A DNA stretch of 64,000 nucleotides from Dehalococcoidia bacterium (GCA_021462855.1 JAJTXQ010000014.1:338182-402181); one strand, 5' to 3'; positions 47,869-57,526 are shown, counted from the stretch's first letter. A program made the numbers and translations. Notes: a model not told the origin generated them from the sequence alone.

Positions 47869-49173
47869 TCAGGCCGCCTCCGCCTCCGCCCGCGCGGCGC
47901 CGGCCACCTCCGGCGACGACGACTCGGCGGGCCACAGCAGGTCGGACAGCAGCATCCACGAGAACGCGGCAAAGACGACCACGTTGAGCCCGGCGACGTA
48001 GTGCGTGCCGACGGCATCGTCCCAGCGCCGCATCCACGACTCCACCGGCGGCGCGACGAGCACCATGTTCACGAACAGCGTCGCCGACAGCGCCGCATAC
48101 ACCCACAGCAGCCGCCGCTCGACGAGCAGCGCCGGTGCGAGGAGCGCGATCGCCGGATACATGTACCGCTCGTGCGTATTCGTCGGCAGCACGTAAAAGG
48201 CGACGAAGAGGTACCCCGCCGCGACGAGCCCGGCGCGCAGCGTCGGGAAGCGCCAGGCGTACGCCGTCGCCAGCGCCGCCGCGACGAGCGAGCACCCGAG
48301 CGAGAACCGCTGGTACGTCACGCCGGCGAACAGCACGTCGGTCGACTCCGGCACCTTGTCGAACGGGATAAACCACCAAAGATTCCACGCGTTCTGCGTC
48401 AGCGCCGTCACGCCGTTGTTGTTGTTGAACAGCTTCCGGTACGTGTCCACGAGCCGCTCCGCGTCGCCGGCGACGAGCCAGGGCACAAGCGGCACGAGCA
48501 GCACGGCGGCCGCCGCGAAGCCACCCCGCACGAGCCCGCGCACGCCGGACGCGCGGACCACCAGCACACCGACCACCGGCGTGAAGATCACCGGCTGCGG
48601 CTTGTGCAGCACGCCGAACGCCAGCGCCGCGCACGCCAGCTCCGGGCGCCCGGCGGCGGCGAACGCCACCGCCGCCAGCCCCGAAACGGCGACCACCGCA
48701 TCGATCTGCGCCCAGACGGCGGAGTCGTAGACGACCACCGGGTGCAGCGCGACGAGCGCCGACACGCCGAGCGCGCCGAAGCTGGCGCGGTCGCGGGGAA
48801 GCAACGCCCGCGCCACCGCGTACACGACCGCGATCAGCGCGAGGTCGTAGAGCAGCGGCGGCGCCTTCACGAGCGCCTTCAATCCGAAGGCGTCGGTGTC
48901 GAACGCGCCGCCGAACCAGCCGTAGGGCAGCGCCAGCGCCCACATCAGGTACTGGTAGGCGACGTACGACGTCCCGGTGTCGCGGAACGAGTCGACCAGG
49001 CCGCGCTCATGGATAAACACGACGTGGCGCTTGAACGTGTACTCGTCGGTGAAGACCTCGGTGAGGTACGCCGTCGCCGGCAACAGCGCGAGGCGGAGCG
49101 CCGTCGCGATGGCGAGGATCAGCAGCAGCCAGCGGCCGTCTGTGGAACCCACGAACGCGCGAAGCCGTCCCAT
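47869..49173 (-). CDS. GT-C family polytopic membrane protein (mannosyltransferase-like)
   Basis: VFTDEYTFKRHVVFIHERGL..., VVYDSAVWAQIDAVVAVSGL, LHKPQPVIFTPVV, TNTHERYMYPAIALLAP. Confidence 0.78.
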   Translation of the reverse strand: MGRLRAFVGSTDGRWLLLILAIATALRLALLPATAYLTEVFTDEYTFKRHVVFIHERGLVDSFRDTGTSYVAYQYLMWALALPYGWFGGAFDTDAFGLKALVKAPPLLYDLALIAVVYAVARALLPRDRASFGALGVSALVALHPVVVYDSAVWAQIDAVVAVSGLAAVAFAAAGRPELACAALAFGVLHKPQPVIFTPVVGVLVVRASGVRGLVRGGFAAAAVLLVPLVPWLVAGDAERLVDTYRKLFNNNNGVTALTQNAWNLWWFIPFDKVPESTDVLFAGVTYQRFSLGCSLVAAALATAYAWRFPTLRAGLVAAGYLFVAFYVLPTNTHERYMYPAIALLAPALLVERRLLWVYAALSATLFVNMVLVAPPVESWMRRWDDAVGTHYVAGLNVVVFAAFSWMLLSDLLWPAESSSPEVAGAARAEAEAA

Positions 49174-49274
49174 CGCACCCCGCCGTCGCGCGCGATGTGG
49201 CGGCCGCACGACGGCGCGCGCATTGTAACCGGCGCCGCCTACCGCGAACGCCACCCCGCCGATACGCTGGCCAC

Positions 49275-50462
49275 ATGGACGGACGCGAACTCAAGGCGCG
49301 CGCGGCGATCAGCGGCCTCGGCATCTCCGAGATGGGCCGCGTCTATGGCCACGACGCCTCGCACTTCGCCGCCGAGGCCATCCAGCGCGCGGTCGCCGAT
49401 GCCGGCCTGCGCAAGGAGGACATCGACGGCCTGCTCGTCAGCCCGGGCGTCAGCATGACGGGGCAGATGGGCGGCGTCGGGCTGCAGAACTACCTGGGGC
49501 TGACGCACCTGCGCCTGCTCGCCAGCATGAACGTCGGCGGCGCGACCGCGAACGTGATGGTGCAGTACGCCGCGCTGGCCGTCATCCACGGCATGGCGAA
49601 TCACGTCGTCTGCGTCTTCGCCGATGCGCCGTTGCGCGAGGGACGGGGCGGCGCGGCGGCGTACAGCGGCGCCGCGCGCCCGCGGCCATCCGGCATGGGC
49701 GGGTTGTACTCGGCGTTCGGCGTCGTCGGCGTCAACGCCCTCTACGCGCTCGCCGCTCGCCGGCACATGGCGATGTACGGCACCACGAACGACCACCTCG
49801 GCGCGGTCGCCGTCGCGCAGCGGCGGTGGGCAGCGATGAACCCGATCGCCGAGCACCGCGCGCCGCTGACCATGGAGGACTACCACGCATCGCGCTGGGT
49901 CGCCGAGCCGCTGCACCTGCTCGACTGCTGCCTCGTGTCGAACGGCGGCGTCGCCGTCATCGTCTCGAGGGCGGAGGAAGCGCGCGACCTGGCGCAGCCG
50001 CCGGCGTACATCTGGGGCATGGGGCAGGGGCACCCCGGCGACATGCGCCGCCGCGGCTGGGACGTCGAGACCGAGACCGGCGCGCCGATGGCGAAGGAGA
50101 AGGCGTTCGCCATGGCCGGCATCGCCACCCGCGATGTCGACGTGCTGCAGGCGTACGACTGCTACACCTACACCGTGGTCGTGACGCTCGAGGACTACGG
50201 GTTCTGCGCCAAGGGCGATGGCGGCCCGTTCGCCGCGAGCGGCGCGCTCGCGCCCGGCGGCGCGCTGCCGACGAACACCGGCGGCGGCCAGCTCAGCGCG
50301 TACTACATGTGGGGCATGACGCCGCTGTCCGAAGGCGTCATCCAGGCGCGCGGGCAGGGTGGCGAACGCCAGGCGGCGAAGCGCGACATCGTGCTCGTGA
50401 CGGGAAACGGCGGCGTCCTCGACCACCACAGCACGCTCGTGCTGTCGCCGCACCCGGCGTAG
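49275..50462 (+). CDS. Thiolase family protein (SCP-x/lipid-transfer type)
   Basis: AISGLGISEMGRVYGHDASHFAAEAIQRAVADAGLRKEDIDGLLVSPG, CYTYTVVVTLEDYGFC, LPTNTGGGQLSAYYMWGMTPLSEGVIQARGQGG. Confidence 0.9.
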   Translation: MDGRELKARAAISGLGISEMGRVYGHDASHFAAEAIQRAVADAGLRKEDIDGLLVSPGVSMTGQMGGVGLQNYLGLTHLRLLASMNVGGATANVMVQYAALAVIHGMANHVVCVFADAPLREGRGGAAAYSGAARPRPSGMGGLYSAFGVVGVNALYALAARRHMAMYGTTNDHLGAVAVAQRRWAAMNPIAEHRAPLTMEDYHASRWVAEPLHLLDCCLVSNGGVAVIVSRAEEARDLAQPPAYIWGMGQGHPGDMRRRGWDVETETGAPMAKEKAFAMAGIATRDVDVLQAYDCYTYTVVVTLEDYGFCAKGDGGPFAASGALAPGGALPTNTGGGQLSAYYMWGMTPLSEGVIQARGQGGERQAAKRDIVLVTGNGGVLDHHSTLVLSPHPA

Positions 50463-50475
50463 GCGGAGGCGCGCG

Positions 50476-50856
50476 ATGGCGGGGCGGCACGGCGTGACGT
50501 TCAACCAGGTGCGGGAGATCATGCTCGCGTTGCCCGGCGTCACCGAAGGCACAAGCTACGGCACACCCGCGTTCCGCACGGGGACGAAGTTCATGTCTCG
50601 TCTGCGCGACGAGGATGTGCTCGTGCTGACGCCGGTGGACGACATCCAGCAACGGTTCCTGATGGAGACCCGGCCGGGGGCGTTCTTCACGACTGACCAC
50701 TACCGCGGCTACCCGACGATCCTGGTGCGGCTGTCGAAGGCGCGGGAGGGCGAGCTGCGCAACCTCATCGCCGGGTGCTGGCGCGCGCTGGCGACGGCGA
50801 AGATGCTCGCCGCGCGGCCAGGGGCGGCGCCGGCAAGGAAGCGAGGCGTGACATGA
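50476..50856 (+). CDS. MmcQ/YjbR family protein
   Basis: IMLALPGVTEGTSYGTPAFRTGTKFMSRLRDEDVLVL...FFTTDHYRGYPTILVRL. Confidence 0.85.
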   Translation: MAGRHGVTFNQVREIMLALPGVTEGTSYGTPAFRTGTKFMSRLRDEDVLVLTPVDDIQQRFLMETRPGAFFTTDHYRGYPTILVRLSKAREGELRNLIAGCWRALATAKMLAARPGAAPARKRGVT

Positions 50857-51257
50857 GCGAGTACCGCCGCCCCATCCCCCAGGCCGACGACGAGTCCCGC
50901 GAGTTCTACGATGGCGCGCGCCGCCACGAGCTGATGCTCATGCGCTGCAGGCGGTGCGGCGCCTGGCGCCTGCCGTCCCGGCCGCGCTGCCCCGACTGCT
51001 GGTCGACCGACACCGAGTGGGCGCGCGCAAGCGGACGCGGCACGCTCTACTCGTTCGGCATCATGCATCAGAAATACCCCGGGTTCGAGGACGAGGTGCC
51101 GTACAACTACGCCGTCGTCGAACTCGAGGAAGGGCCGCGCATCGTCTCGAATATCGTCGGTGTCGACGAGGCCGCGCTGCGCGTCGACATGCCCCTGCGC
51201 GCCGTGTTCGACGACGTGTCCGCCGACACGACGCTCGTCCGTTTCACCTCCGCCTGA
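50853..51257 (+). CDS. DUF35 zinc-ribbon/OB-fold protein
   Basis: MRCRRCGAWRLPSRPRCPDCWSTDTEWARASGRGTLYSFGIMHQ...YNYAVVELEEGPRIVSNIVG. Confidence 0.92.
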   Translation: MSEYRRPIPQADDESREFYDGARRHELMLMRCRRCGAWRLPSRPRCPDCWSTDTEWARASGRGTLYSFGIMHQKYPGFEDEVPYNYAVVELEEGPRIVSNIVGVDEAALRVDMPLRAVFDDVSADTTLVRFTSA

Positions 51258-51505
51258 TGCCCGGCAAATGGGTCCGCGGCGGCGAGCGCCCGCCCGGACG
51301 CGGCGGCGTCATCGTCGACGCCCGGGCGTTCGAGTTGCACGGCACGCCGTACGTCGCGCTTCGCTACCGCTTCGACGACGACCCGCCGGACGCCATGCGC
51401 GAGGCGCGCCTCTCCGCCGACATGACGTACGACGCACCGCAGCCCGGCGACCGCGTGATCATCGATGCCGTGCTCGGCGTGGTCGACCGCGTGCGCCGGG
51501 CGTAG
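51257..51505 (+). CDS. Hypothetical protein
   Basis: Start overlaps DUF35 stop; MPGKWVRGGERPPGRGGVIVDARAFELHGTPYVALRYRFDDDPPDAM... Confidence 0.55.
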   Translation: MPGKWVRGGERPPGRGGVIVDARAFELHGTPYVALRYRFDDDPPDAMREARLSADMTYDAPQPGDRVIIDAVLGVVDRVRRA

Positions 51506-51563
51506 GTCAGGTCCGGTAGCGCAGGATCGCTCCCACGCCGGGTTCACAACCGCGCATCGCCCG

Positions 51564-52211
51564 TCAGCGGAGGATGAACTGGCGCACGACCTCTTCGGCC
51601 AGCGAATCCACGACGAGGCCGGCGTCGCCGAGGTCGGGCGCCGGGCGGGTCGTCGTCACGCCGACGGCTCGCATCCCCGCCGCCTTCGCCGCTTGCAGCC
51701 CCGCCGGCGCGTCCTCGATGACCACGCAGGCGGCGGCGGCCACGCCGAGCCGGTGCGCCGCAACGAGGAACCCTTCCGGGTCCGGCTTGCCCTTCGTCGC
51801 GTCCTCCTCGGCGACGAGCGCGCCGAAGCGGCGGGCAAGGCCGAGCGTGTCGAGCGCCAGGTCGAGGTTCGCGCGTGGCGTGCTCGTCACGACGGCCGCA
51901 GCGACGGCGTGGACATCGAGCCAGTCGAGCAGCTCGCGGACCCCCGGCAGCACGGTCAGGCGCCCGCGCGCCCGTTCGCGGAACAGCGCCTCCTTGCGCG
52001 CGGCGAGCCGTCTGAACGCGCCGGGCGCGAGCCCCGGCCGCACACCGCCGATGATCGCGTCGTTGCGCAGCCCGAACGATCGATGGAAGTAGCCGTCCGG
52101 AGCGTCGGGCGCGTGCTCAAGCGCCCATGCTTCCCACGCCGCAAGGTGGTGCTCGCGGCTGTCGACGATCACGCCATCGAGGTCGAAGAGGACGGCGCGG
52201 TCACTCGGCAC
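51564..52211 (-). CDS. HAD-superfamily hydrolase (beta-phosphoglucomutase-like)
   Basis: VLFDLDGVIVDSREHHLAAWEAWALEH, VVTSTPRANLDLALDTLGL, KGKPDPEGFLVAAHRLGV, CVVIEDAPAGLQAAKAAGM. Confidence 0.93.
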   Translation of the reverse strand: MPSDRAVLFDLDGVIVDSREHHLAAWEAWALEHAPDAPDGYFHRSFGLRNDAIIGGVRPGLAPGAFRRLAARKEALFRERARGRLTVLPGVRELLDWLDVHAVAAAVVTSTPRANLDLALDTLGLARRFGALVAEEDATKGKPDPEGFLVAAHRLGVAAAACVVIEDAPAGLQAAKAAGMRAVGVTTTRPAPDLGDAGLVVDSLAEEVVRQFILR

Positions 52212-52740
52212 GGGGCGCGACGACGAGCCGGAAGCGCCGGTCGTACTGGCCGCGGCTGTAGCGCTCGCAGCAGGCGCGGCACGCGACCTTGTCGCGCCGC
52301 CGGCGCTGGTACGTGCGACGGCAGTTCGGGCAGTTCATCCGCCACATCCGCCGCTGCGCCCGCTCCTTATGTGCGAACGGAGGGCAGGTGATCGTGATCC
52401 GCGGGTCGAGCTCCTGCGCCACGGCGCGGAACTCGCGACCGTGCGGCGCGATCCGCCGGCCGTATCGCCAACGCGCCGCCCAGTGCGCCAGCTCGTGCTT
52501 CAGCACGAGCAGCGTGGCGTCGATGCCGTGGTCCCGGTGGTACAGCGTCGCGATGCGGATCTCGCCCGTATCCGGGTAGCACCGGCCGGCGCTCGATGTC
52601 ATGCGGTTGCTCAGCTCCAGGCGCGGATACGGCGAGCGCGGCATCGCCAGCACGTCGCGGAAGTGCTGCTTGATGACGCGGTCCATCGCGTCCTGCAGCT
52701 CGGCCTGGAGCCAGAACTCCGGGCCGCCGAGCGGCATCAT
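52201..52740 (-). CDS. SprT-like zinc metalloprotease-family protein
   Basis: LLVLKHELAHWAARWRYGRRIAPHGREFRAVAQ and C-terminal zinc ribbon CPNCRRTYQRRRRDKVACRACC. Confidence 0.85.
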   Translation of the reverse strand: MMPLGGPEFWLQAELQDAMDRVIKQHFRDVLAMPRSPYPRLELSNRMTSSAGRCYPDTGEIRIATLYHRDHGIDATLLVLKHELAHWAARWRYGRRIAPHGREFRAVAQELDPRITITCPPFAHKERAQRRMWRMNCPNCRRTYQRRRRDKVACRACCERYSRGQYDRRFRLVVAPRAE

Positions 52741-53174
52741 GTAGCCTTCGCCGTTGATCGTCCGGTTAACCACGCTGCCCTCGAACGCTGCCGGCAATCA
52801 TGCTCAATCCCTGTACGGGGCTACCTCGATCATCGGATGGCCGGGCCCTTCTGCCAGTGGCAGGCGGGCCTTCCCGCGGGAAGATCGCGGGGGCGGTCGG
52901 GGGCATCTTACAACGCGCGGGATCGGCCGTGGGGCCGCTCCGTGGCGCTCCGAAGTCAAATCCCCTGGAACGCGCCAAAATCTTTCGCTCGCATGTCAAC
53001 GTCCGTTCGGGCAACCGCATCGCCGGCCGGCCGTGGCATCGTTTTGTTCTATCGCCGCGGCCGCCGACGCCGGCGCCCACCGCTCGCATACGCGGCTCCT
53101 GGAGACTGGACGCTACGCCGCCCGCCTGAGACGATGCGCCTGACGGACGGCACGCAGCGAGAAGGAGACCGCGC

Positions 53175-53489
53175 ATGCTCATCAGCACGACTACGGCGAT
53201 CGAAGGGCGGCCCGTCGCCGAGTACCTCGGCGTCGTCACCGGCGAGTCGATCCTCGGCGCGAACATCTTCCGCGACATTGGCGCGCAGATCCGCAACATC
53301 ACCGGCGGCCGCGCCGCAGGCTACGAGAAGGAATTGCGCCGCGGCCGCGACGAGGCGATGGCCGAGTTGACACAGGCCGCCACCGACATGGGCGCGGACG
53401 CGGTCATCGGCGTCGATATCGATTACGAGACGGTCGGCGGGTCAATGCTCATGGTGACGGTGTCCGGCACGGCGGTGAAGCTGGGGTGA
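53175..53489 (+). CDS. YbjQ / UPF0145 family protein
   Basis: [81 protein letters not shown]. Confidence 0.93.
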   Translation: MLISTTTAIEGRPVAEYLGVVTGESILGANIFRDIGAQIRNITGGRAAGYEKELRRGRDEAMAELTQAATDMGADAVIGVDIDYETVGGSMLMVTVSGTAVKLG

Positions 53490-53491
53490 GC

Positions 53492-54367
53492 ATGGAAGTC
53501 GACAGCTACAAGTGGCTGCCCCCGTCGCTGAAGGCGTGGTCCGCGAACCTCGCCGTACCGCCGTACGACGACGTGCCATGGACGCCGCTCGCCCGGCCGC
53601 TCGCCGAAGCGCGCATCGCGCTCGTGACGACGGCCGGGATCAACGTGCGCGGCGCGGAGCCGCCGTTCGACTACGAGCGCGAGCAGGACCACCCGAACTG
53701 GGGCGACCCGACGTACCGCGTCCTGCCGCGCGACCTGCGCCAGGAGCAGGTGCAGACCGGGCACCTGCACATCAACAACGACGACATCGACCGCGACGTG
53801 AACATCGCGCTGCCCGTGCACCGCATGCTCGAACTCGAGGCGGCGGGCGTCGTCGGCAGCCTTTCGCCGCGCAACTTCTCGTTCATGGGCTACCAGCCCG
53901 ACACGACCGAGTGGCGCGAGCGCTACGGCCCCGAAGCGGCCGCGCTGATGAAGGACGACCGCGTCGACGGCGTCGTCCTGACGCCCGTGTGACCGGACTG
54001 CTGCCGCGCCGTGAATGCGCTGGCACGCACGTTCGAGGCAGCCGGCCTCAGCACCGTCGTCGTCAACATGATGCCGGCTTGGGGCGGGCGGTACGGCACG
54101 CCGCGCACGCTCGGCGTCGAATTCCCGTTCGGGCACACGCTCGGCCTTCCCGGCGACGCGGCGATGCAGACGCGCGTGCTCCGGGCGGCGCTCTCCCTCC
54201 TTGAATCGGCCCGCCCACCCGGGCCGGTCGTCGCGCACTTCCAGGAACCATGGCCGGGCGACTTCGACGTGTGGAAGAAGGCGTGGCACCCGCCCGTGCC
54301 TTCGCCGATGATCCGCTGGCTGAAGGAGCAGGCGCTGAAGCGGCGCGCCGAGGCCGCGGACAGCTGA
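53492..54367 (+). CDS. GrdB-like (glycine/sarcosine/betaine reductase selenoprotein B family) protein with in-frame UGA predicted as selenocysteine
   Basis: ORFs 53486..53992 and 54011..54367 are in the same frame with only UGA (53990-53992) between them; reads ...DGVVLTPV-U-PDCCRAVNALARTFEAAGLSTVVVNMMPAWGGRYGTPRTLGVEFPFGHTLG... Confidence 0.75.
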
Positions 54368-54428
54368 CCGTCTGCTACAATCCGGCGCACATCCGCCGGG
54401 ATCCTTCATGCAATCATTCGGAGCAACG

Positions 54429-55664
54429 ATGTCGCTCGAGATCAGGCCGTATCGTGAAGACGAGGCCGACGCGTTCTACCGCGTGCCGTCGATCGTCTTC
54501 GGCAACTACACGGGACAACCACGATCGCCGGAAGCCAGCGCCGGCATGCTCCCCGACTGGTCGCTTTGCGCGTTCGAGGACGGCGAATTGGCGACCGCAT
54601 ACGGCGCCTTCCCGTTCACCATGCGCTTCAACGGCGGCGAAGCGCCGGCCGCCGGCGTGTCGTTCGTCGGCACGCTGCCGCACTGGCGGCGACGCGGCCA
54701 CCTGCGCAAGATCATGGAGGCAGACTTCCGTCGCCGCTACGAGCAGCGCATGCAGCCACTGGCGATCCTGCTCGCGTCGATCGCAGCGATCTACCAGCGC
54801 TACGGCTACGCCGTCTGCTCGTCGAAGTACCGATACGCGATCGACCCGCGCTGGATCGGCTTCGCGCCGTCGCTGCCGCGGCCACAGGGCACGTGGCGCG
54901 AGGTGATGAAGGACGACATCGCCGTCGTGCAGGAGATCTACCGCCAGTTCATCGCCGGGCGCACGGGCTACCTGCACCGCGCGCCGATCATGTGGGAGAT
55001 GCTGCTTGGCCTGCACCCCGAACTCGGCGGGGGCGAGTACGGCGCGAGCATCGCGGCGGTGTACGAGGAGGACGGCGCGCCGCGCGGGTATGTGCTGTAC
55101 GGGGCCAAGGGCTTCGAGACGCACCCGGACGGCGCGGGCCCCGGACAGCGCGTCATGGTCCGGGACTACGCATGGCTCACCCCCGGCGCCTGCAGGGCGA
55201 TGTGGGAGTACTTCAAGACGTTCGACCTCGCCGCGCGCATCCACGTCGACCGCGCGCCCGTCGATGACCCGGCATTCGACATCATGCTCGACCCGCGGGA
55301 GTTGAATGCGACGCGCGGCGACTGGCTGCTCGGTCGCGTCATCGACGTGGAGCGGCTCGTCCCGCTGCGGCGCTACGGCCGCGAAGGCCGCGCCGTGCTC
55401 GATCTGCGCGACGAGATGTGCCCGTGGAACGAAGGACGCTGGCTGATCGAGACAGGCGGGGAACAGACGTCGGTCCGGCGCACAAACGAGACGCCCGACC
55501 TCTCGCTCGACGTCTCGGCGCTTGCGCAGGTCCTCTTCGGTCAGGTCGCGCCGTCGCGCGCCGTGCGCTACGGCCGCGGCGAAGCGTCGCCGAACGCCGA
55601 CCTGGCGCGGCTCGACGCGATCTTCCGCACGGACTACGCGCCGTTCTGCCCCGACATGTTCTAG
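54429..55664 (+). CDS. Eis-like GNAT family N-acetyltransferase
   Basis: AAGVSFVGTLPHWRRRGHLRKIMEADFRRRYEQRMQPLAILLASIAAIYQRYGYAV; Eis-type tandem architecture and C-terminal DMF*. Confidence 0.88.
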   Translation: MSLEIRPYREDEADAFYRVPSIVFGNYTGQPRSPEASAGMLPDWSLCAFEDGELATAYGAFPFTMRFNGGEAPAAGVSFVGTLPHWRRRGHLRKIMEADFRRRYEQRMQPLAILLASIAAIYQRYGYAVCSSKYRYAIDPRWIGFAPSLPRPQGTWREVMKDDIAVVQEIYRQFIAGRTGYLHRAPIMWEMLLGLHPELGGGEYGASIAAVYEEDGAPRGYVLYGAKGFETHPDGAGPGQRVMVRDYAWLTPGACRAMWEYFKTFDLAARIHVDRAPVDDPAFDIMLDPRELNATRGDWLLGRVIDVERLVPLRRYGREGRAVLDLRDEMCPWNEGRWLIETGGEQTSVRRTNETPDLSLDVSALAQVLFGQVAPSRAVRYGRGEASPNADLARLDAIFRTDYAPFCPDMF

Positions 55665-56041
55665 GCGCCCGCTGATCCGGTGATCGACAGCAGGTTGCCG
55701 TCCGGGTCGCGGAACCAGGCGATCCTGGCGCCGCCCGGCGAAGCCCAGACGCCGCGGTCATCCTGCTCCATGCCCGGGTAGCGCTCGAACGTCACGCCGC
55801 GCGCCACCATCGCGCCGGCCGTCGCGGCGATGTCGTCGACGCGCCAGCCGAGCACCGTGTGCGGCGCCGGCGCGAGTTCCCGCACCTTCGCGATGCGCAG
55901 CGCCGTGCCCGCACAGTCGAACACCAGCGCGTACGGCTCATCGGCGGTCAGGCGCAGGCCCAGCACGCCCTCGTAGAATGCGCGCGCACGCTCGGCATCG
56001 ACCGTGGCGACGAACGCGATGACAGGAGCGGACCCGAGCAC
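55661..56041 (-). CDS. VOC/glyoxalase family protein
   Basis: VIAFVATVDAERARAFYEGVLGLRLTADEPYALVFDCAG...GGARIAWFRDPDGNLLSITG. Confidence 0.92.
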   Translation of the reverse strand: MLGSAPVIAFVATVDAERARAFYEGVLGLRLTADEPYALVFDCAGTALRIAKVRELAPAPHTVLGWRVDDIAATAGAMVARGVTFERYPGMEQDDRGVWASPGGARIAWFRDPDGNLLSITGSAGA

Positions 56042-56046
56042 GCCGG

Positions 56047-57237
56047 TTACTTTGTCGCGACCGGGTGGCGCGAGACAAAGCGGCGGATGCGCTCCATCGC
56101 TTCTTCGAGCTGCTCGTATGCGGCCGCGTAGCAGATGCGCACGTGGCCGGCGCCGGCCTCGCCGAACGCCGAGCCCGGGATGACGGCGACGCGCTCCTCG
56201 AGCAGCAGCCGCTCGGCGAATGTCTCGTCGTTCATGCCGGTGCCACCGACGTGCGGGAAGGCGTAGAACGCGCCCTTCGGCTCTCCGCAGGGCAGGCCCA
56301 TGCCATTCAGCGCGTTCACGACGAGCTGTCGCCGCCGGTCGTACTCGGCGACCATGCCGCGCACGTCCTCCTCGCCGTGGTTCAGCGCCTCGAGCGCGGC
56401 GAACTGGGCGGCGGTGGGCGCCGACATCATCACGTACTGGTGCACCTTCATCATCGCCTCGGTCAGCTCATTGCGCGCACAGGTGTACGCCAGCCGCCAG
56501 CCCGTCATCGCGTATGCCTTCGAGAAGCCGCCGAGCACGATCGTCCGCTCGCGCATCCCGGGCAGCGACGCGAACGCGACGTGCTCCGTGCCATAGACCA
56601 GGCGGTCGTATATCTCGTCGGAGATCACGAACAGGTTGTGCCGCTCGACGATGCGCGCGACCTCCTCCATCACGTCGCGCGGCATCACCGCGCCCGTTGG
56701 GTTCGCCGGGTACCCGATGAGCAGCGCCTTGGTGCGCGGCGTGATGCGCGATTCGATGTCGGCCGGGTGCAGCATGAAATCATCGTGGGAGCGCGTCGGC
56801 ACCTGCGTGTAGACTCCGCCGGCGAGCAGCACGCACGGCAGGTAGGCGACGTACCCGGGATCCGGGCTCAGCACTTCGTCGCCGGGGTCGATGATCGCCT
56901 CCAGCGCCAGGATCAGCGCCTCGCTGACGCCTGCCGTGACGATGATCTCTGTCCCGGAGTCGTAGCGCAGGCCATAGAGCCGGTTGAGATGCCGTGAGAT
57001 CGCCTGCCGCAGCTCCACCAGCCCGTAGTTCGACGTGTAGTACGTCTCCCCGTCCTCGATGCTGCGGATCGCGGCCTGGCGGATGTGGTTTGGCGTCACG
57101 AAGTCGGGCTGGCCCACGCCGAGCGAGATGACGCCCTCGATGCTCGCGAGCAGGTCGAAGAACCTGCGGATGCCGGACGACGGGATAGCCTGGACGTGCT
57201 GGGAGATGTTGCCGCGGTGCGTTACGCCATCATGCAT
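56047..57237 (-). CDS. Pyridoxal phosphate-dependent class I/II aminotransferase
   Basis: ISLGVGQPDFVTPNHIRQAA, YTSNYGLVELRQAIS, YPANPTGAVMP, FSKAYAMTGWRLAY. Confidence 0.95.
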   Translation of the reverse strand: MHDGVTHRGNISQHVQAIPSSGIRRFFDLLASIEGVISLGVGQPDFVTPNHIRQAAIRSIEDGETYYTSNYGLVELRQAISRHLNRLYGLRYDSGTEIIVTAGVSEALILALEAIIDPGDEVLSPDPGYVAYLPCVLLAGGVYTQVPTRSHDDFMLHPADIESRITPRTKALLIGYPANPTGAVMPRDVMEEVARIVERHNLFVISDEIYDRLVYGTEHVAFASLPGMRERTIVLGGFSKAYAMTGWRLAYTCARNELTEAMMKVHQYVMMSAPTAAQFAALEALNHGEEDVRGMVAEYDRRRQLVVNALNGMGLPCGEPKGAFYAFPHVGGTGMNDETFAERLLLEERVAVIPGSAFGEAGAGHVRICYAAAYEQLEEAMERIRRFVSRHPVATK

Positions 57238-57526
57238 CGTCCTGCGCCCGGCCCCTCCTGCGCACCACCGGCGCGCCGTCCTTCGCCATCACGCCCGACC
57301 AGAGGTCGAGTTCCGGCACATAATACATCAGCATCGATTCCCCGCCGGCGAGCAGCACGCGGAAGCCGATGCGCTCCTCCTCGCGCCAGCGCGCGAGCAC
57401 ACCCGCGACCTCGATGCGGCGGCCGTCGCGCTCGACCCACAGCGGCCGCTCGGGATACGACGCGCCAGCGTACGCGCCGACCGTGAGGGCGAACGCCCGC
57501 AGCCCGTCCTCCTCGTCCCTATCCAT
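57230..57526 (-). CDS. Hypothetical protein
   Basis: MDRDEEDGLRAFALTVGAYAGASYPERPLWVERDGRRIEVAGVLARWREEERIGFRVLLAGGESMLMYYVPELDLWSGV...; overlaps the aminotransferase start. Confidence 0.6.
   Translation of the reverse strand: MDRDEEDGLRAFALTVGAYAGASYPERPLWVERDGRRIEVAGVLARWREEERIGFRVLLAGGESMLMYYVPELDLWSGVMAKDGAPVVRRRGRAQDDA

Noticed and set aside
53990-53992. Possibility that the GrdB-like gene is a frameshifted pseudogene
   Set aside because: Both halves are in the same frame with a single UGA at the UxxC position, so a frameshift is not needed; a nonsense mutation or sequencing error remains possible but is less parsimonious
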